DNA of 46,672 bases from Alphaproteobacteria bacterium (GCA_030425395.1 JAUIAS010000026.1:1-46672); one strand, 5' to 3'. Counted from the first letter of the stretch, positions 1-7,000 are shown. Translations and numbers: made by a program. Notes: generated by a model not told the origin, from the sequence alone.

Positions 1-44
1 GACCAGTTCGTGGTTTTGTACTTTGTGGGGTGCCAACTACTCAT
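1..44 (-). CDS. IS5-family transposase, N-terminal fragment
   Basis: From the ATG at 44-42 the minus strand reads MSSWHPTKYKTTNW and then leaves the window. The KYKTTNW segment is typical of the N-terminus of IS5-family (DDE) transposases in alphaproteobacteria. The frame starts 46 nt inside the IS terminus at 90-107, which is the expected arrangement. Only 14 codons are visible, so nothing can be said about the catalytic domain or whether the gene is intact. Confidence 0.65.
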   Translation of the reverse strand, partial: MSSWHPTKYKTTNW

Positions 45-107
45 GCCCCCCAGCTATCATGCTGGATTCATACAGTGAATCCCCGAAGCGATTTGTGCAA
101 CAAAGCC
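1..107 (-). mobile_element. 5' end of an IS5-family (IS903-type) insertion sequence, cut by window edge
   Basis: The outer terminus is GATTTGTGCAACAAAGCC at 90-107. Read on the minus strand this is GGCTTTGTTGCACAAATC, differing at two of 18 positions from the IS903 terminal repeat as I remember it (GGCTTTGTTGAATAAATC). Inside it lie two small hairpins: CCAGC/GCTGG around 50-66 and GGATTCA/TGAATCC around 64-82. A transposase start codon follows at 44-42. The rest of the element lies to the left of the window. Its tip abuts, without a spacer, the interrupted start of a second copy, so this copy appears to be the later insertion. The family call rests on recognition of the ends and of the transposase N-terminus. 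Confidence 0.75.
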
Positions 108-193
108 CTTCGTAGGGGCCCAACTGCTCATGCCTCCCAGCTATCACGCTGGATTCATGCAGTGAATCCCCCGCGTAGTTGTGCAACAAAGCC
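108..193 (-). mobile_element. Second IS5-family end, interrupted by the IS at 1-107
   Basis: This is a near copy of the adjacent element end, offset by 86 bp. The terminus TAGTTGTGCAACAAAGCC is at 176-193, with the same two hairpins and an ATG at 131-129 that reads MSSWAPTK. Exactly after the AAG lysine codon (108-110) the terminus of the other IS begins. The two N-termini align (MSSWHPTK / MSSWAPTK), so this transposase was interrupted after codon 8 and must be inactive from this start. The rest of this element, if it survives, lies beyond the window to the left. Confidence 0.7.
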
Positions 194-411
194 AGCTGGA
201 GACCCAGAGGAACTTGGTTTTTGAACAGGTTCCGAAAAGTGTAAACGTGCACTTCGCCCAAAAAGCCGAATCTTTCGAACTGGGAAATCATTCAAATTCT
301 ACCTTTAACGTGACTGATTGGTTCTCAGTGTTCGCAAAGATAGAGGAGTCTGCGGGGAAATCAATCAAAAGCTGCATGCGAGTGAGCATTGCGAAATACC
401 ACTGGAGCTGA
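194..411 (+). pseudogene. Possible 3' remnant of a gene cut by the IS elements
   Basis: A plus-strand frame runs without a stop from the outer IS boundary to a stop at 411, encoding about 70 residues of ordinary mixed composition (…FEQVPKSVNVHFAQKAESF…). It has no start codon or ribosome-binding site of its own: the only upstream ATG is in the IS end. I do not recognise the sequence. It could be the truncated C-terminus of a gene destroyed by the insertions, or chance coding potential in low-GC accessory DNA. Confidence 0.2.
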
Positions 412-593
412 TCTCTCTGGCTACATAAAGTTCACTTTGAGTGTCGTCTTCAAGCCCACTGTTTTCTGTCTTTTGCATGTGTGGCGAACGACGGCAATAC
501 GTGCTGAGTCGCAGTATAGTGAATTGGAGGCAAGGACCGGTCCGGGCCGAAGCGCCAGCATTTCTGCACGGTAGGCTGCTTGCTGGGCGCATT
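412..593. other. Non-coding accessory stretch
   Basis: I see no gene with a credible start here; the open frames on both strands are short and lack ribosome-binding sites. The one notable item is a 17-base near match at 524-540 to the 3' end of tRNA-Cys (listed separately). The stretch is less GC-rich than the core genome to the right. Confidence 0.4.
524..540. repeat. Degenerate copy of the tRNA-Cys 3' end (candidate distal att site)
   Basis: TTGGAGGCAAGGACCGG here matches the plus-strand sequence at 3463-3479 (TTGGAGGCGAGTACCGG) at 15 of 17 positions and in the same orientation. That sequence is the CCA end, acceptor stem and start of the T arm of tRNA-Cys. A tyrosine integrase lies between the two copies. 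The position and direction fit attL/attR of a small integrated element, but the two mismatches mean it would have to be decayed, and chance similarity is not excluded. Confidence 0.35.
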
Positions 594-1220
594 TCAAGCT
601 TCACCTTGGCCTCGCCTCGCCCGATAAGCATCATAATCAAACTGCTCCCAGACATGCATCCGGCCCTTCTGCCGTGCATCTGCCAACCAAAGCTTCTTTC
701 GTACGCCTTCCGTTTCCAAGGCTTCGTAGGCTCCGCCGGAAAATTTGGGCCAGTCGATGGCTAAGCCTTGTTTGACCATTTCTGCGGAGAGGTCGCGGCC
801 GTCGGGTAGGTAGCATTTGCCGACGGTGCGCCCGTAGCTGTCAACGTCTGTGATCTCGGTCCGCACTGTGTGACCTTTGCACAAAGACACAAGCGCCCAT
901 TTGGCCTTCTTGCCGTACGGATGGTCAATTTCTGGCGCGTCGATCCCGAACAGGCGTATTTGGGTCTTGTTGATCACGATGGTGTCGCCGTCCACTATGC
1001 GCGCGCGGCCTTCGATCACTTGCGGTTTGTCTAGGTGCGTCGCGCCTTCGGTTTTGAATGGTTGCGGCGGCTTTCGCTTTTGTGGCGTCTGACTGCGTAT
1101 GGTTGTCGTGAAGGCTGGTTCGGGGAGCTTTTTCTGTGGCTTCGCGTCCCGTTTTCTGCCGCTTTTGAGCAGAAGAAATATCAGGGCGCATACCCCCAAT
1201 ACGATGACCAAGCCTTCCAC
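594..1220 (-). CDS. Membrane-anchored thermonuclease family protein (SNase domain)
   Basis: A 208-residue protein. Residues 1-20 form one hydrophobic segment (MEGLVIVLGVCALIFLLLK) followed by a basic, proline-rich linker, so it is probably anchored in the inner membrane with the nuclease domain outside. The staphylococcal-nuclease fold starts near residue 70: DGDTI (metal and nucleotide binding), IRLFGIDAPE (catalytic Arg and Glu), and DSYGRTVG with the second catalytic Arg. All residues of the classical active site appear to be present, so a Ca2+-dependent, relatively non-specific DNase/RNase is likely. It stands alone between the IS remnants and the integrase region. Such genes are common in Rhodobacteraceae, so island carriage is only positional inference. 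Substrate and role in the cell are unknown. Confidence 0.8.
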   Translation of the reverse strand: MEGLVIVLGVCALIFLLLKSGRKRDAKPQKKLPEPAFTTTIRSQTPQKRKPPQPFKTEGATHLDKPQVIEGRARIVDGDTIVINKTQIRLFGIDAPEIDHPYGKKAKWALVSLCKGHTVRTEITDVDSYGRTVGKCYLPDGRDLSAEMVKQGLAIDWPKFSGGAYEALETEGVRKKLWLADARQKGRMHVWEQFDYDAYRARRGQGEA

Positions 1221-1577
1221 CGAAAATTCTCCTGAACTGCAATTTGATCAGCAGGTTTGCACGCGAAAGGAGAGTCGGCAAGCTGTCCGACGCCGAAAAG
1301 CTTGTTCCAAGATACATTTCTGCAAAATTTTTGGGGATTGGCGGCGGCGGTGCGTGCCGGAAAGCGGCGGAGAGCCGTTTAGAAGGCGGGCAGGATCGCC
1401 GCTAAGCAAAATTGTGGGGCACACTGCGGCGCGATTGTGTTGCGTAGCCCCTGAGCCGCTCTTTTTGCGGCCTTTGCTGACTAAGAAGTTTTCGCTGCCC
1501 CTAGCCCTGTTTCTCCGGAGACATTATGGATCGGAGGAGAAGCAGGGCGGCGTTATCTCCCCTCTATTCTTGTCTGG

Positions 1578-1595
1578 ATATGCACTTAGTGACAG
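1578..1595 (+). repeat. 18-bp direct repeat, copy 1
   Basis: ATATGCACTTAGTGACAG recurs at 1735-1752 with one difference (C to G). The two copies have the same orientation and start 157 bp apart, upstream of the small gene and integrase. Repeats of this kind can be binding sites for a phage-type repressor, excisionase or integrase arm domain. That reading is inference. Confidence 0.5.
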
Positions 1596-1702
1596 CTCTG
1601 ACAAAATTTCCCTCATTTTGAGTGGATCAAAGCGCCGCTTCAGAAAATGCACTCCAAGTCAAAGGCAATTCCGCCGAAGTTTGAAGGCTCGAACGCTTTC
1701 AA

Positions 1703-1734
1703 ATGCGCAAGTGATGTAAATGTCACTTTTGCAT
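1703..1734. promoter_or_regulatory. 32-bp dyad, operator-like
   Basis: The arms are ATGC-GC-AAGTGA on the left and TCACTT-TT-GCAT on the right, separated by 8 bp. Ten of the twelve bases in each arm pair symmetrically, interrupted by a two-base mismatch. It sits immediately before direct repeat copy 2 and about 170 bp upstream of the small gene at 1904. A dimeric repressor site controlling the integrase pair is the simplest reading; no T-run follows, so a terminator is less likely. Confidence 0.4.
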
Positions 1735-1752
1735 ATATGCAGTTAGTGACAG
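1735..1752 (+). repeat. 18-bp direct repeat, copy 2
   Basis: ATATGCAGTTAGTGACAG matches the copy at 1578-1595 at 17 of 18 positions and directly abuts the 32-bp dyad that ends at 1734. Confidence 0.5.
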
Positions 1753-1903
1753 GAACTAGCGGATTTCTCCAAATCAGCTTCCAGAATCTTGTTACACGAA
1801 TCCAGTCAAGTTAGATTCCTCCATAACGGTTTGCATGGTCCCTTGGCCATTCACCAAAACTAGGTGCGCAAACGAAACTTTGTTTCGGGAGGATCAGTTC
1901 TTT

Positions 1904-2077
1904 ATGGCTGGATTGACCATTGAGCAAAAGGCTTTGCGGGCGCTGATCGCTTTCGAACGTGCTGGGAGGTCGGTCAGACGTGTCACTCTGGAAGGGCGCA
2001 AGATTGAACTTGTGCTCTCCTCTGAAGCCGAGGTGGATGAGTTCGAGAGGATAGAAATGCGTCATGACAAAGCGTGA
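1904..2077 (+). CDS. 57-residue protein translationally coupled to the integrase
   Basis: The start is ATG 1904, preceded by a strong ribosome-binding site (GGGAGGA, 1887-1893, 10-nt spacer). An upstream ATG at 1835 lacks such a site. The protein (MAGLTIEQKALRALIAFERAGR…) is mostly helical, charged and has no signal sequence. Its 3' end overlaps the integrase start by 14 bases, implying coupled translation. Position and size fit an integrase partner such as a recombination directionality factor (Xis-like) or a small regulator, but I see no diagnostic helix-turn-helix motif and do not recognise the family. Confidence 0.6.
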   Translation: MAGLTIEQKALRALIAFERAGRSVRRVTLEGRKIELVLSSEAEVDEFERIEMRHDKA

Positions 2078-3062
2078 GCTTCCCAAGCATGTCTACCGCC
2101 AGCGCAACGGGATTTACTTCCAGCGGCGCGGCTGGCCGTCGCGCAAGTTTCAAAGCGAGTTTGGAACCGCTGAATTCTGGAAGGAATATGCGGATATTCT
2201 CGCGGGCAGGGCGGAGCCTAAGCGGATCAATGTCCGGAACTTCTCGGCGCTGATCCGAAACTACCGTCAGTCGCCGCGCTATAAACGGCTCAAGCCTCGG
2301 ACTGCTCTGGATTATGACAAGTATCTCGATTTCTTCCTGTCGATCATGGCGGATGCCAATCCGGCAAACATGAAGCGGAAAGATGTGATCCGGCTTCGTG
2401 ATGCCAATGCCGAAAAACCCTACTTCGCGAATTATTCTTTGCGTGTCCTGCGCGTTGTCATGGAGCATTGCGTCGATCTGGGTTGGACTGACAGCAATCC
2501 GGCCAAGGGCGTTTCGGAATTGAAAACCGAAAAGCAGGAGCGGGAGCCGTGGCCGCAAGAGCTTCTGCAAGCCTATCGGGATGCGTGTCCGTTAGGGACG
2601 CGGGAACGGCTGATCATGGAGCTTTGCGTCGGCACGGGCCAACGCATCGGCGATGTTCTCGAAATGCGCTGGTCCGATATTCAGGACGGAGGCTTTGTGA
2701 TCCGGCAAAATAAGACCGGCAAGGAACTGTGGGTGCCGATCCTGCCCGAGCTTCAAGCGGCCCTGAGTGCCGCCAGTCGGCATTCGGTGTTCATTCTGAC
2801 CAATGAACGCGGAATCAATCGCTGGTCCTATCGCGGGGCTTCACAGGCCGTTCGCAATGTGCGGGAACGCATTGGCGCGGAGCGGTACGATATTCATAGC
2901 TGGCGCTATAACGCGGCGTGTGAACTGGTCGAGGCAGGATGTAGCGACGATCTGGTCGCCTCGGTTACGGGACAAAGTCCCGCGATGGTGCTGCATTACA
3001 CGAAGAAGGTACGCCAGAAGGTGCGGGCGATTGAGGCGCAACGAAAGCGGTCTGGAAAATAA
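2064..3062 (+). CDS. Tyrosine-type site-specific integrase
   Basis: 332 residues, the usual size for phage and island integrases. Residues ~1-50 look like a small arm-binding domain, ~55-155 like the SAM-like core-binding domain, and ~165-320 form the catalytic domain. Catalytic residues visible are Arg194 (GTGQRIGDV), Lys217 (NKTGKELW), His278 and Arg281 (DIHSWRYN), and the nucleophile Tyr312 (LHYTKKV). The second His of the R-K-H-R-H-Y set is replaced by Gln304 (VTGQS), a substitution tolerated in some family members. The gene appears complete. It lies about 400 bp from the 3' end of tRNA-Cys, a classical target of such enzymes, so insertion into that tRNA is the natural hypothesis. Confidence 0.9.
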   Translation: MTKRELPKHVYRQRNGIYFQRRGWPSRKFQSEFGTAEFWKEYADILAGRAEPKRINVRNFSALIRNYRQSPRYKRLKPRTALDYDKYLDFFLSIMADANPANMKRKDVIRLRDANAEKPYFANYSLRVLRVVMEHCVDLGWTDSNPAKGVSELKTEKQEREPWPQELLQAYRDACPLGTRERLIMELCVGTGQRIGDVLEMRWSDIQDGGFVIRQNKTGKELWVPILPELQAALSAASRHSVFILTNERGINRWSYRGASQAVRNVRERIGAERYDIHSWRYNAACELVEAGCSDDLVASVTGQSPAMVLHYTKKVRQKVRAIEAQRKRSGK

Positions 3063-3116
3063 GGCGCTCAGGCCTCACATAAATTCAAAGTGAGTTGCTT
3101 TGTGTTGCGGGGCGTC

Positions 3117-3341
3117 ATGATCGATTTTGTCGGATCGCTTATTGTTGGATTGTTTGGCGCACTCGCGGGCTTTGCCGTTCTGTATTTTCTCGTGTGGCTG
3201 GCTATCCTTCTTCCATCTGAAATGGCGCGTGAAAGAAGGCGCGATCCTACGGTTTGGGTGCTCATTTCGATTGTGGGCAGTCCACCGCTTGCCATTCTGC
3301 TTCTCATTGCTCTTGGAAAAGCTCCACCGAACGGGGTTTGA
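3117..3341 (+). CDS. Small two-TM membrane protein of unknown function
   Basis: 74 residues from ATG 3117 (a GTG at 3090 is in frame but has no ribosome-binding site; a GGGG run precedes 3117). There are two hydrophobic segments, residues ~4-28 (FVGSLIVGLFGALAGFAVLYF) and ~48-65, separated by a basic loop (EMARERRRDP), suggesting a hairpin inner-membrane protein with the loop inside. It lies between integrase and tRNA-Cys, so it could be island cargo. No recognisable family. It may be real because of the clear two-helix pattern, but it is short. Confidence 0.45.
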   Translation: MIDFVGSLIVGLFGALAGFAVLYFLVWLAILLPSEMARERRRDPTVWVLISIVGSPPLAILLLIALGKAPPNGV

Positions 3342-3394
3342 ACCGTCATTCGTGGAGCGTTCTGGGCCAATCGGAGAACAGAACAAAAACAGAA

Positions 3395-3416
3395 TGTTTA
3401 GACGTTTGTTTAGACG
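3395..3416 (+). repeat. Tandem 10-mer TGTTTAGACG near the tRNA attachment side
   Basis: TGTTTAGACG occurs at 3395-3404 and again at 3407-3416, a 12-bp period, about 50 bp from the 3' end of tRNA-Cys on the integrase side. Short direct repeats at such a position resemble integrase arm-type binding sites in attachment regions. Functional assignment is inference. Confidence 0.35.
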
Positions 3417-3463
3417 CGGCGGGGCCGGTCTGCTTGACGTTCTGCTAAGTCATTGAAAACATT

Positions 3464-3537
3464 TGGAGGCGAGTACCGGAATCGAACCGGTGTACACGGA
3501 TTTGCAATCCGCTGCGTCACCACTCCGCCAACTCGCC
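3464..3537 (-). tRNA. tRNA-Cys (anticodon GCA)
   Basis: The minus strand folds as a full cloverleaf. The acceptor stem GGCGAGT pairs with ACTCGCC. The anticodon arm GGATT-GCA-AATCC gives anticodon GCA, and the T arm is ACCGG-TTCGAAT-CCGGT. The discriminator base is U (required for cysteine identity) and CCA is encoded in the gene (complement of 3466-3464). Length is 74 nt including CCA. The 3' end faces the integrase at 2064-3062, the arrangement seen when an island uses a tRNA 3' end as its attachment site. The gene itself is intact. Confidence 0.95.
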
Positions 3538-3677
3538 GCCGATGGTGTTGCGTTCGATTAGCCGATCTGTCGCAGGGCTGCAAGGGGTTCATGGGCACAA
3601 ACCCTGTGGCCTGCCGTTGCCCGCGCGGCGCGGATGTGGCAAAGCCTGTTTAGGAAGCTGACCGGAAGAGTAGAGAC

Positions 3678-4331
3678 ATGACAGACTACGCCGCCCGCCG
3701 CCGGATGATGGTCGATACGCAGGTGCGTCCCTCGGACGTGACCAAGTTCCCAATCATCGACGCCATGCTGAACATTCCACGCGAGTTGTTCGTGCCAGAT
3801 CAGGCCCGAGAAGCCGCTTATGCCGAGGAGCATATCGCTCTGGATGGCGGACGCGTGGTGCTTGATGCGCGAACCCTGGCCAAGATGCTGGATGCGCTGG
3901 AAATCGGATCCGAGGATCTGGTTCTCGATATCGGGGCCGGGCTTGGATATTCGTCTGCCGTCATCGCAAGGATGGCGCAGGCCGTTGTGATGGTCGAGGA
4001 AGACGAGACCATGGCCGGTGAGGCGCAAACCGCGCTGTCCGGGGCCGGGGTCGACAACGTGATTGTCCAGACCGGCGCGTTGGGCGAAGGGGCCTCCGAA
4101 CACGGGCCTTACGACGTGATCATCGTCGAGGGTGGCGTGGAACGCCTGCCGGACGCGATCGAGGCGCAGCTCAAGGACGGTGGCCGTATTGCCTGTATTT
4201 TCGTCACCGGCAATCTGGGCGAAGTTCGCACGGGCCTCAAGATTGACGGAGCCATATCGTGGCGCTATGCCTTCAATACGGCTGCGCCGGTTCTGCCCGG
4301 CTTTGTGGCTGAACGCGAATTTTCGTTGTAA
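3678..4331 (+). CDS. Protein-L-isoaspartate O-methyltransferase family protein (PIMT)
   Basis: 217 residues, cytoplasmic, Rossmann-fold SAM-dependent methyltransferase. Motif I is LVLDIGAGLGYSSAV (residues ~81-95), the SAM-binding loop, and the acidic residue closing the next strand lies in VVMVEEDE. The N-terminal MMVDTQVRPSDV and FVP segments are typical of the alphaproteobacterial PIMT clade. These proteins are annotated as repairing isoaspartyl residues in damaged proteins, but several members lack proven activity. It sits 83 bp upstream of a TolC gene on the same strand, a conserved pairing in Rhodobacterales, and is probably co-transcribed with it. Confidence 0.85.
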   Translation: MTDYAARRRMMVDTQVRPSDVTKFPIIDAMLNIPRELFVPDQAREAAYAEEHIALDGGRVVLDARTLAKMLDALEIGSEDLVLDIGAGLGYSSAVIARMAQAVVMVEEDETMAGEAQTALSGAGVDNVIVQTGALGEGASEHGPYDVIIVEGGVERLPDAIEAQLKDGGRIACIFVTGNLGEVRTGLKIDGAISWRYAFNTAAPVLPGFVAEREFSL

Positions 4332-4414
4332 GGAAAAGGGTTGCTCTGGATCGGGCACCCTTTGATGAACCGGACCGCGCCAAAGCGCGACGGGGCGGTG
4401 CAGGAGGGTGCCAG

Positions 4415-5821
4415 ATGCAGAAGTTGAACCGCCGTTGGGTAAAGGCCGCGATATTGGTTGTCGCGGTGCTGGCTGCTCCGGTGTCCGCGCAGGCAGAAAG
4501 TCTGGCCAGTGCATTGTCCGGGGCCTATCAGTCCAGCGGTCTGCTGGAACAGAACCGGGCCGTGCTCAGGGCCGCTGACGAAGATGTTGCAACCGCCGTC
4601 AGCCTGCTGCGGCCTGTGATTGATTTTGCCACTTCCGCCACGCGCAGTTTCAGTGATGTGCGCACCAATGGCGTGCTGGTGTCGTCGCGCAGTTCGACCC
4701 TGTCGCTGGGCGTAACGATGAGCCTTTTGCTGTTTGACAATGGCGCATCCAAGCTGGGTGTTCAGGCGGCCAAGGAAACGGTTCTGGCCACGCGGGCGGC
4801 ATTGCTGGGCGTGGAACAGGCGGTGCTGCTGCGCGCGGTTGCTGCCCATATGAACGTGATCCGCGAAACCGAGGTTGTCGCCTTGCGCGAAAACAACGTG
4901 CGGGTGATTACCCAGGAATTGCGCGCGGCGCGTGATCGCTTTTCGGTTGGTGAGGTGACGCGCACCGATGTGGCGCTTGCCGAATCACGCCTTGCGGAGG
5001 CGCGCAGCAATCTTGTTGCGGCGCAGGGCAACCTGATGAACCAGCAGGAAGAATATCTGGCTGTCGTGGGGCGCCGTCCCGGCGCGTTGACGCAGCCGCC
5101 GGGTTTGCCCACCACGCCCGCATCGGTTGATGCGGCCAAAGCCGTTGCGTTGCGCAATCATCCTGATGTGATCCAACTGCAGCACAGTGTGGCCGCGGCA
5201 GAATTGGCCGTCTTGCGGGCCGAGGCCGCGATGGGACCGACCGTGCGGTTGAACGGATCGGTCAGCGTGAATGACAATCTGGGCAACACCAACGGAACAG
5301 GCGCGTCGTCGCTGGGCGTGACCTTCAATCAGCGGATTTATCAGGGTGGGGCGGTTGCGTCGGGTATGCGTCGGGCGATGGCCCAACGGGATGCGACCCG
5401 TGCGCAGCTTTTGACGGTGCAGCAAGGCGTGGCCCAGGCTGCGGCAAATGCCTATGTCCGTCTTGAAGTGGCCCGCGCAACGATTGAGGCGACCGATCGC
5501 CGGATCGCAGCGGCGCAAGTGGCATTTCGTGGCGTGCGCGAAGAGGCGTCCCTTGGCGCGCGCACCACTCTTGATGTCCTCGATGCTGAACAAGAGCTTT
5601 TGGATGCGCAGGGCGCGCGCATCGCAGCGCAAGCCGAACAATTCATTGCCGCGTATCAGCTGCTTTCGGCGCAGGGTCTATTGACCGCGCAGCGGCTGGG
5701 GTTGGGGGTGCAGATTTATGACCCGGCCGCCTATTACAACATGGTCGAAGGGGCCCCTGCGTTCCGCAGCTCGCAGGGACAGAAGCTGGACAGGGTGTTG
5801 CGCAGGTTGAACAAAGACTGA
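4415..5821 (+). CDS. tolC: TolC-family outer membrane efflux protein
   Basis: 468 residues with an N-terminal signal peptide (basic start, hydrophobic stretch AAILVVAVLAAPVSAQA, cleavage near residue 28). Two OEP repeats follow (about residues 30-220 and 240-440), with the long helical segments expected of the periplasmic tunnel and beta segments such as SVSVNDNLGN. It should form the outer-membrane channel for type I secretion or RND/ABC exporters. AGGAGGG lies just upstream of the ATG. No inner-membrane or adaptor subunit is adjacent, so it is probably a general-purpose TolC. Neighbours PIMT and the PopZ-like protein are the usual alphaproteobacterial context. Confidence 0.9.
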   Translation: MQKLNRRWVKAAILVVAVLAAPVSAQAESLASALSGAYQSSGLLEQNRAVLRAADEDVATAVSLLRPVIDFATSATRSFSDVRTNGVLVSSRSSTLSLGVTMSLLLFDNGASKLGVQAAKETVLATRAALLGVEQAVLLRAVAAHMNVIRETEVVALRENNVRVITQELRAARDRFSVGEVTRTDVALAESRLAEARSNLVAAQGNLMNQQEEYLAVVGRRPGALTQPPGLPTTPASVDAAKAVALRNHPDVIQLQHSVAAAELAVLRAEAAMGPTVRLNGSVSVNDNLGNTNGTGASSLGVTFNQRIYQGGAVASGMRRAMAQRDATRAQLLTVQQGVAQAAANAYVRLEVARATIEATDRRIAAAQVAFRGVREEASLGARTTLDVLDAEQELLDAQGARIAAQAEQFIAAYQLLSAQGLLTAQRLGLGVQIYDPAAYYNMVEGAPAFRSSQGQKLDRVLRRLNKD

Positions 5822-5894
5822 CAATTTTTTGTTTCTATTGTGAGAATCTCTTGCCGCGGCTAAACTCCGCGCGGGGCAAGAGTGGTGTTATGAT

Positions 5895-6929
5895 ATGTCT
5901 GATCCTGTGACCAAAGCGCAAATTGAGGATGTTCTGTCCTCGATCCGGCGCCTTGTTTCCGAAGATTCCCGTCAGCCGATGCGCCGGAGTGGCTTGGATG
6001 CCGCGCCGGAACGACCCCCGTCTCCTGATCACGCCAGCGCCGAGAAGCTGGTTCTCACGCCCTCTCTGCGCGTGGCAGACCCTGTTGCAACGGACCGGGA
6101 CGAGGATCGCGATGCGCAAGAGGCCGAAGCCGCGTTTTCCGAAGTATTTGATGAAGATGTTGCTGATTTCATTGAGATTACGCCCGATCTGGAAGAAGAC
6201 CGGCCAAGTGGCGAAGTCATAGAGATCGCACCTGAAATAGAGGATGATTCCGCGTTCGAGGCAGAACTGGAATTCGAAGACGACGGCGGTGAACTCGATG
6301 ATGGATCGCCGGATCAGGATGTAGAAGAAGATATCGTCGCTGACATCGAAGATGCCGCGCCAGAAGAGGCGACTGAACTGGATGCCGAGGGGGAGGATAT
6401 CGGCGAAGGGGCCGCTCCTTGGACCGATCCCGATGCGACCCTGTTCGAGGCGGCAGGTGTTACCGTTCCTTCCGAACATGCGGACGATCAGGGTGGGGAA
6501 ACGGCTGATGAAACCCTGACGCGCAAGGTTGCGCAGCTGGAAAGAATGATTTCCGGTCAGGATGAAGCCTGGGAGCCGGATGGGGTGCAGGCCGGAGATG
6601 ACTATTCCGGCACCGAAGTTGAGTCTATGACTTGGGAGGACGCGTCGCCCGAAACCGAGAGCACGGCCCAGACCACCCGCACACCACTGCGCGCGGTGCC
6701 GTCAATCCATGATGATCCGGATACTGACAGTGATGAGGGCGAACCTGTCTCAGCGGCGATGCAGGGTCTTGAAGATGCGGTTCTGGACGAGGCAGCCTTG
6801 CGCGAACTGGTCGCGGATATTGTTCGCGAAGAACTCCAAGGCGTATTGGGCGAACGGATCACCCGTAATGTGCGCAAGCTGGTCCGGCGGGAAATCCACC
6901 GCGCCCTGTCTATTCAGGATCTTGACTGA
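5895..6929 (+). CDS. PopZ-like polar organising protein (DUF2497)
   Basis: 344 residues. The N-terminal helix (MSDPVTKAQIEDVLSSIRRLVSED) matches the PopZ signature. A long, strongly acidic, proline-containing and probably disordered region follows (~30-280, rich in Asp/Glu), then a C-terminal helical block with LRELVADIVREELQG and RNVRKLVRREIHRAL. This three-part layout (partner-binding helix, acidic linker, oligomerisation helices) is that of Caulobacter PopZ, which forms a polar hub that anchors chromosome centromeres. The acidic linker here is far longer than in Caulobacter. From memory, the order PIMT-TolC-DUF2497 is widespread in alphaproteobacteria. Polar function is inferred from architecture and context only. 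Confidence 0.65.
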   Translation: MSDPVTKAQIEDVLSSIRRLVSEDSRQPMRRSGLDAAPERPPSPDHASAEKLVLTPSLRVADPVATDRDEDRDAQEAEAAFSEVFDEDVADFIEITPDLEEDRPSGEVIEIAPEIEDDSAFEAELEFEDDGGELDDGSPDQDVEEDIVADIEDAAPEEATELDAEGEDIGEGAAPWTDPDATLFEAAGVTVPSEHADDQGGETADETLTRKVAQLERMISGQDEAWEPDGVQAGDDYSGTEVESMTWEDASPETESTAQTTRTPLRAVPSIHDDPDTDSDEGEPVSAAMQGLEDAVLDEAALRELVADIVREELQGVLGERITRNVRKLVRREIHRALSIQDLD

Positions 6930-6967
6930 AACCACAGGTTTCGCGTCCGAAGTTTTTGTTCCGCAAC

Positions 6968-7000
6968 GAAAAAGCGCGCCCCCCAGAGGCGCGCTTTTTC
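6968..7000. terminator. Bidirectional rho-independent terminator
   Basis: A hairpin with arms GAAAAAGCGCGCC (6968-6980) and GGCGCGCTTTTTC (6988-7000) and a 7-base loop, ending in a T-rich tail (CATTTTTTG) on the plus strand and an A/T-rich flank on the other. It lies between two convergent genes and can serve both. Confidence 0.85.

Larger units (their letters stand above)
1221..1903. other. Gene-free region upstream of the integrase, with repeats and a dyad
   Basis: Nearly 700 bases without a gene I can support. One plus-strand frame (1099-1719) is open, but it begins inside the thermonuclease gene on the opposite strand, lacks a ribosome-binding site and has a low-complexity Arg/Ser/Leu composition. 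The stretch contains a pair of 18-bp direct repeats, a long dyad, and runs of lower GC. It probably holds the promoters of the divergent thermonuclease and the integrase pair, and perhaps eroded mobile DNA. Confidence 0.5.

Noticed and set aside
1099-1719. A 206-codon plus-strand frame partly within the gene-free region
   Set aside because: It starts inside the thermonuclease gene on the other strand, lacks a ribosome-binding site and has a low-complexity Arg/Ser/Leu-rich product.
5850-5880. A CTTGCC…GGCAAG inverted repeat between tolC and the PopZ-like gene, considered as a terminator
   Set aside because: The stem is interrupted and no T-run follows. It sits just before the next gene's ribosome-binding site, so at most it is a weak attenuator.
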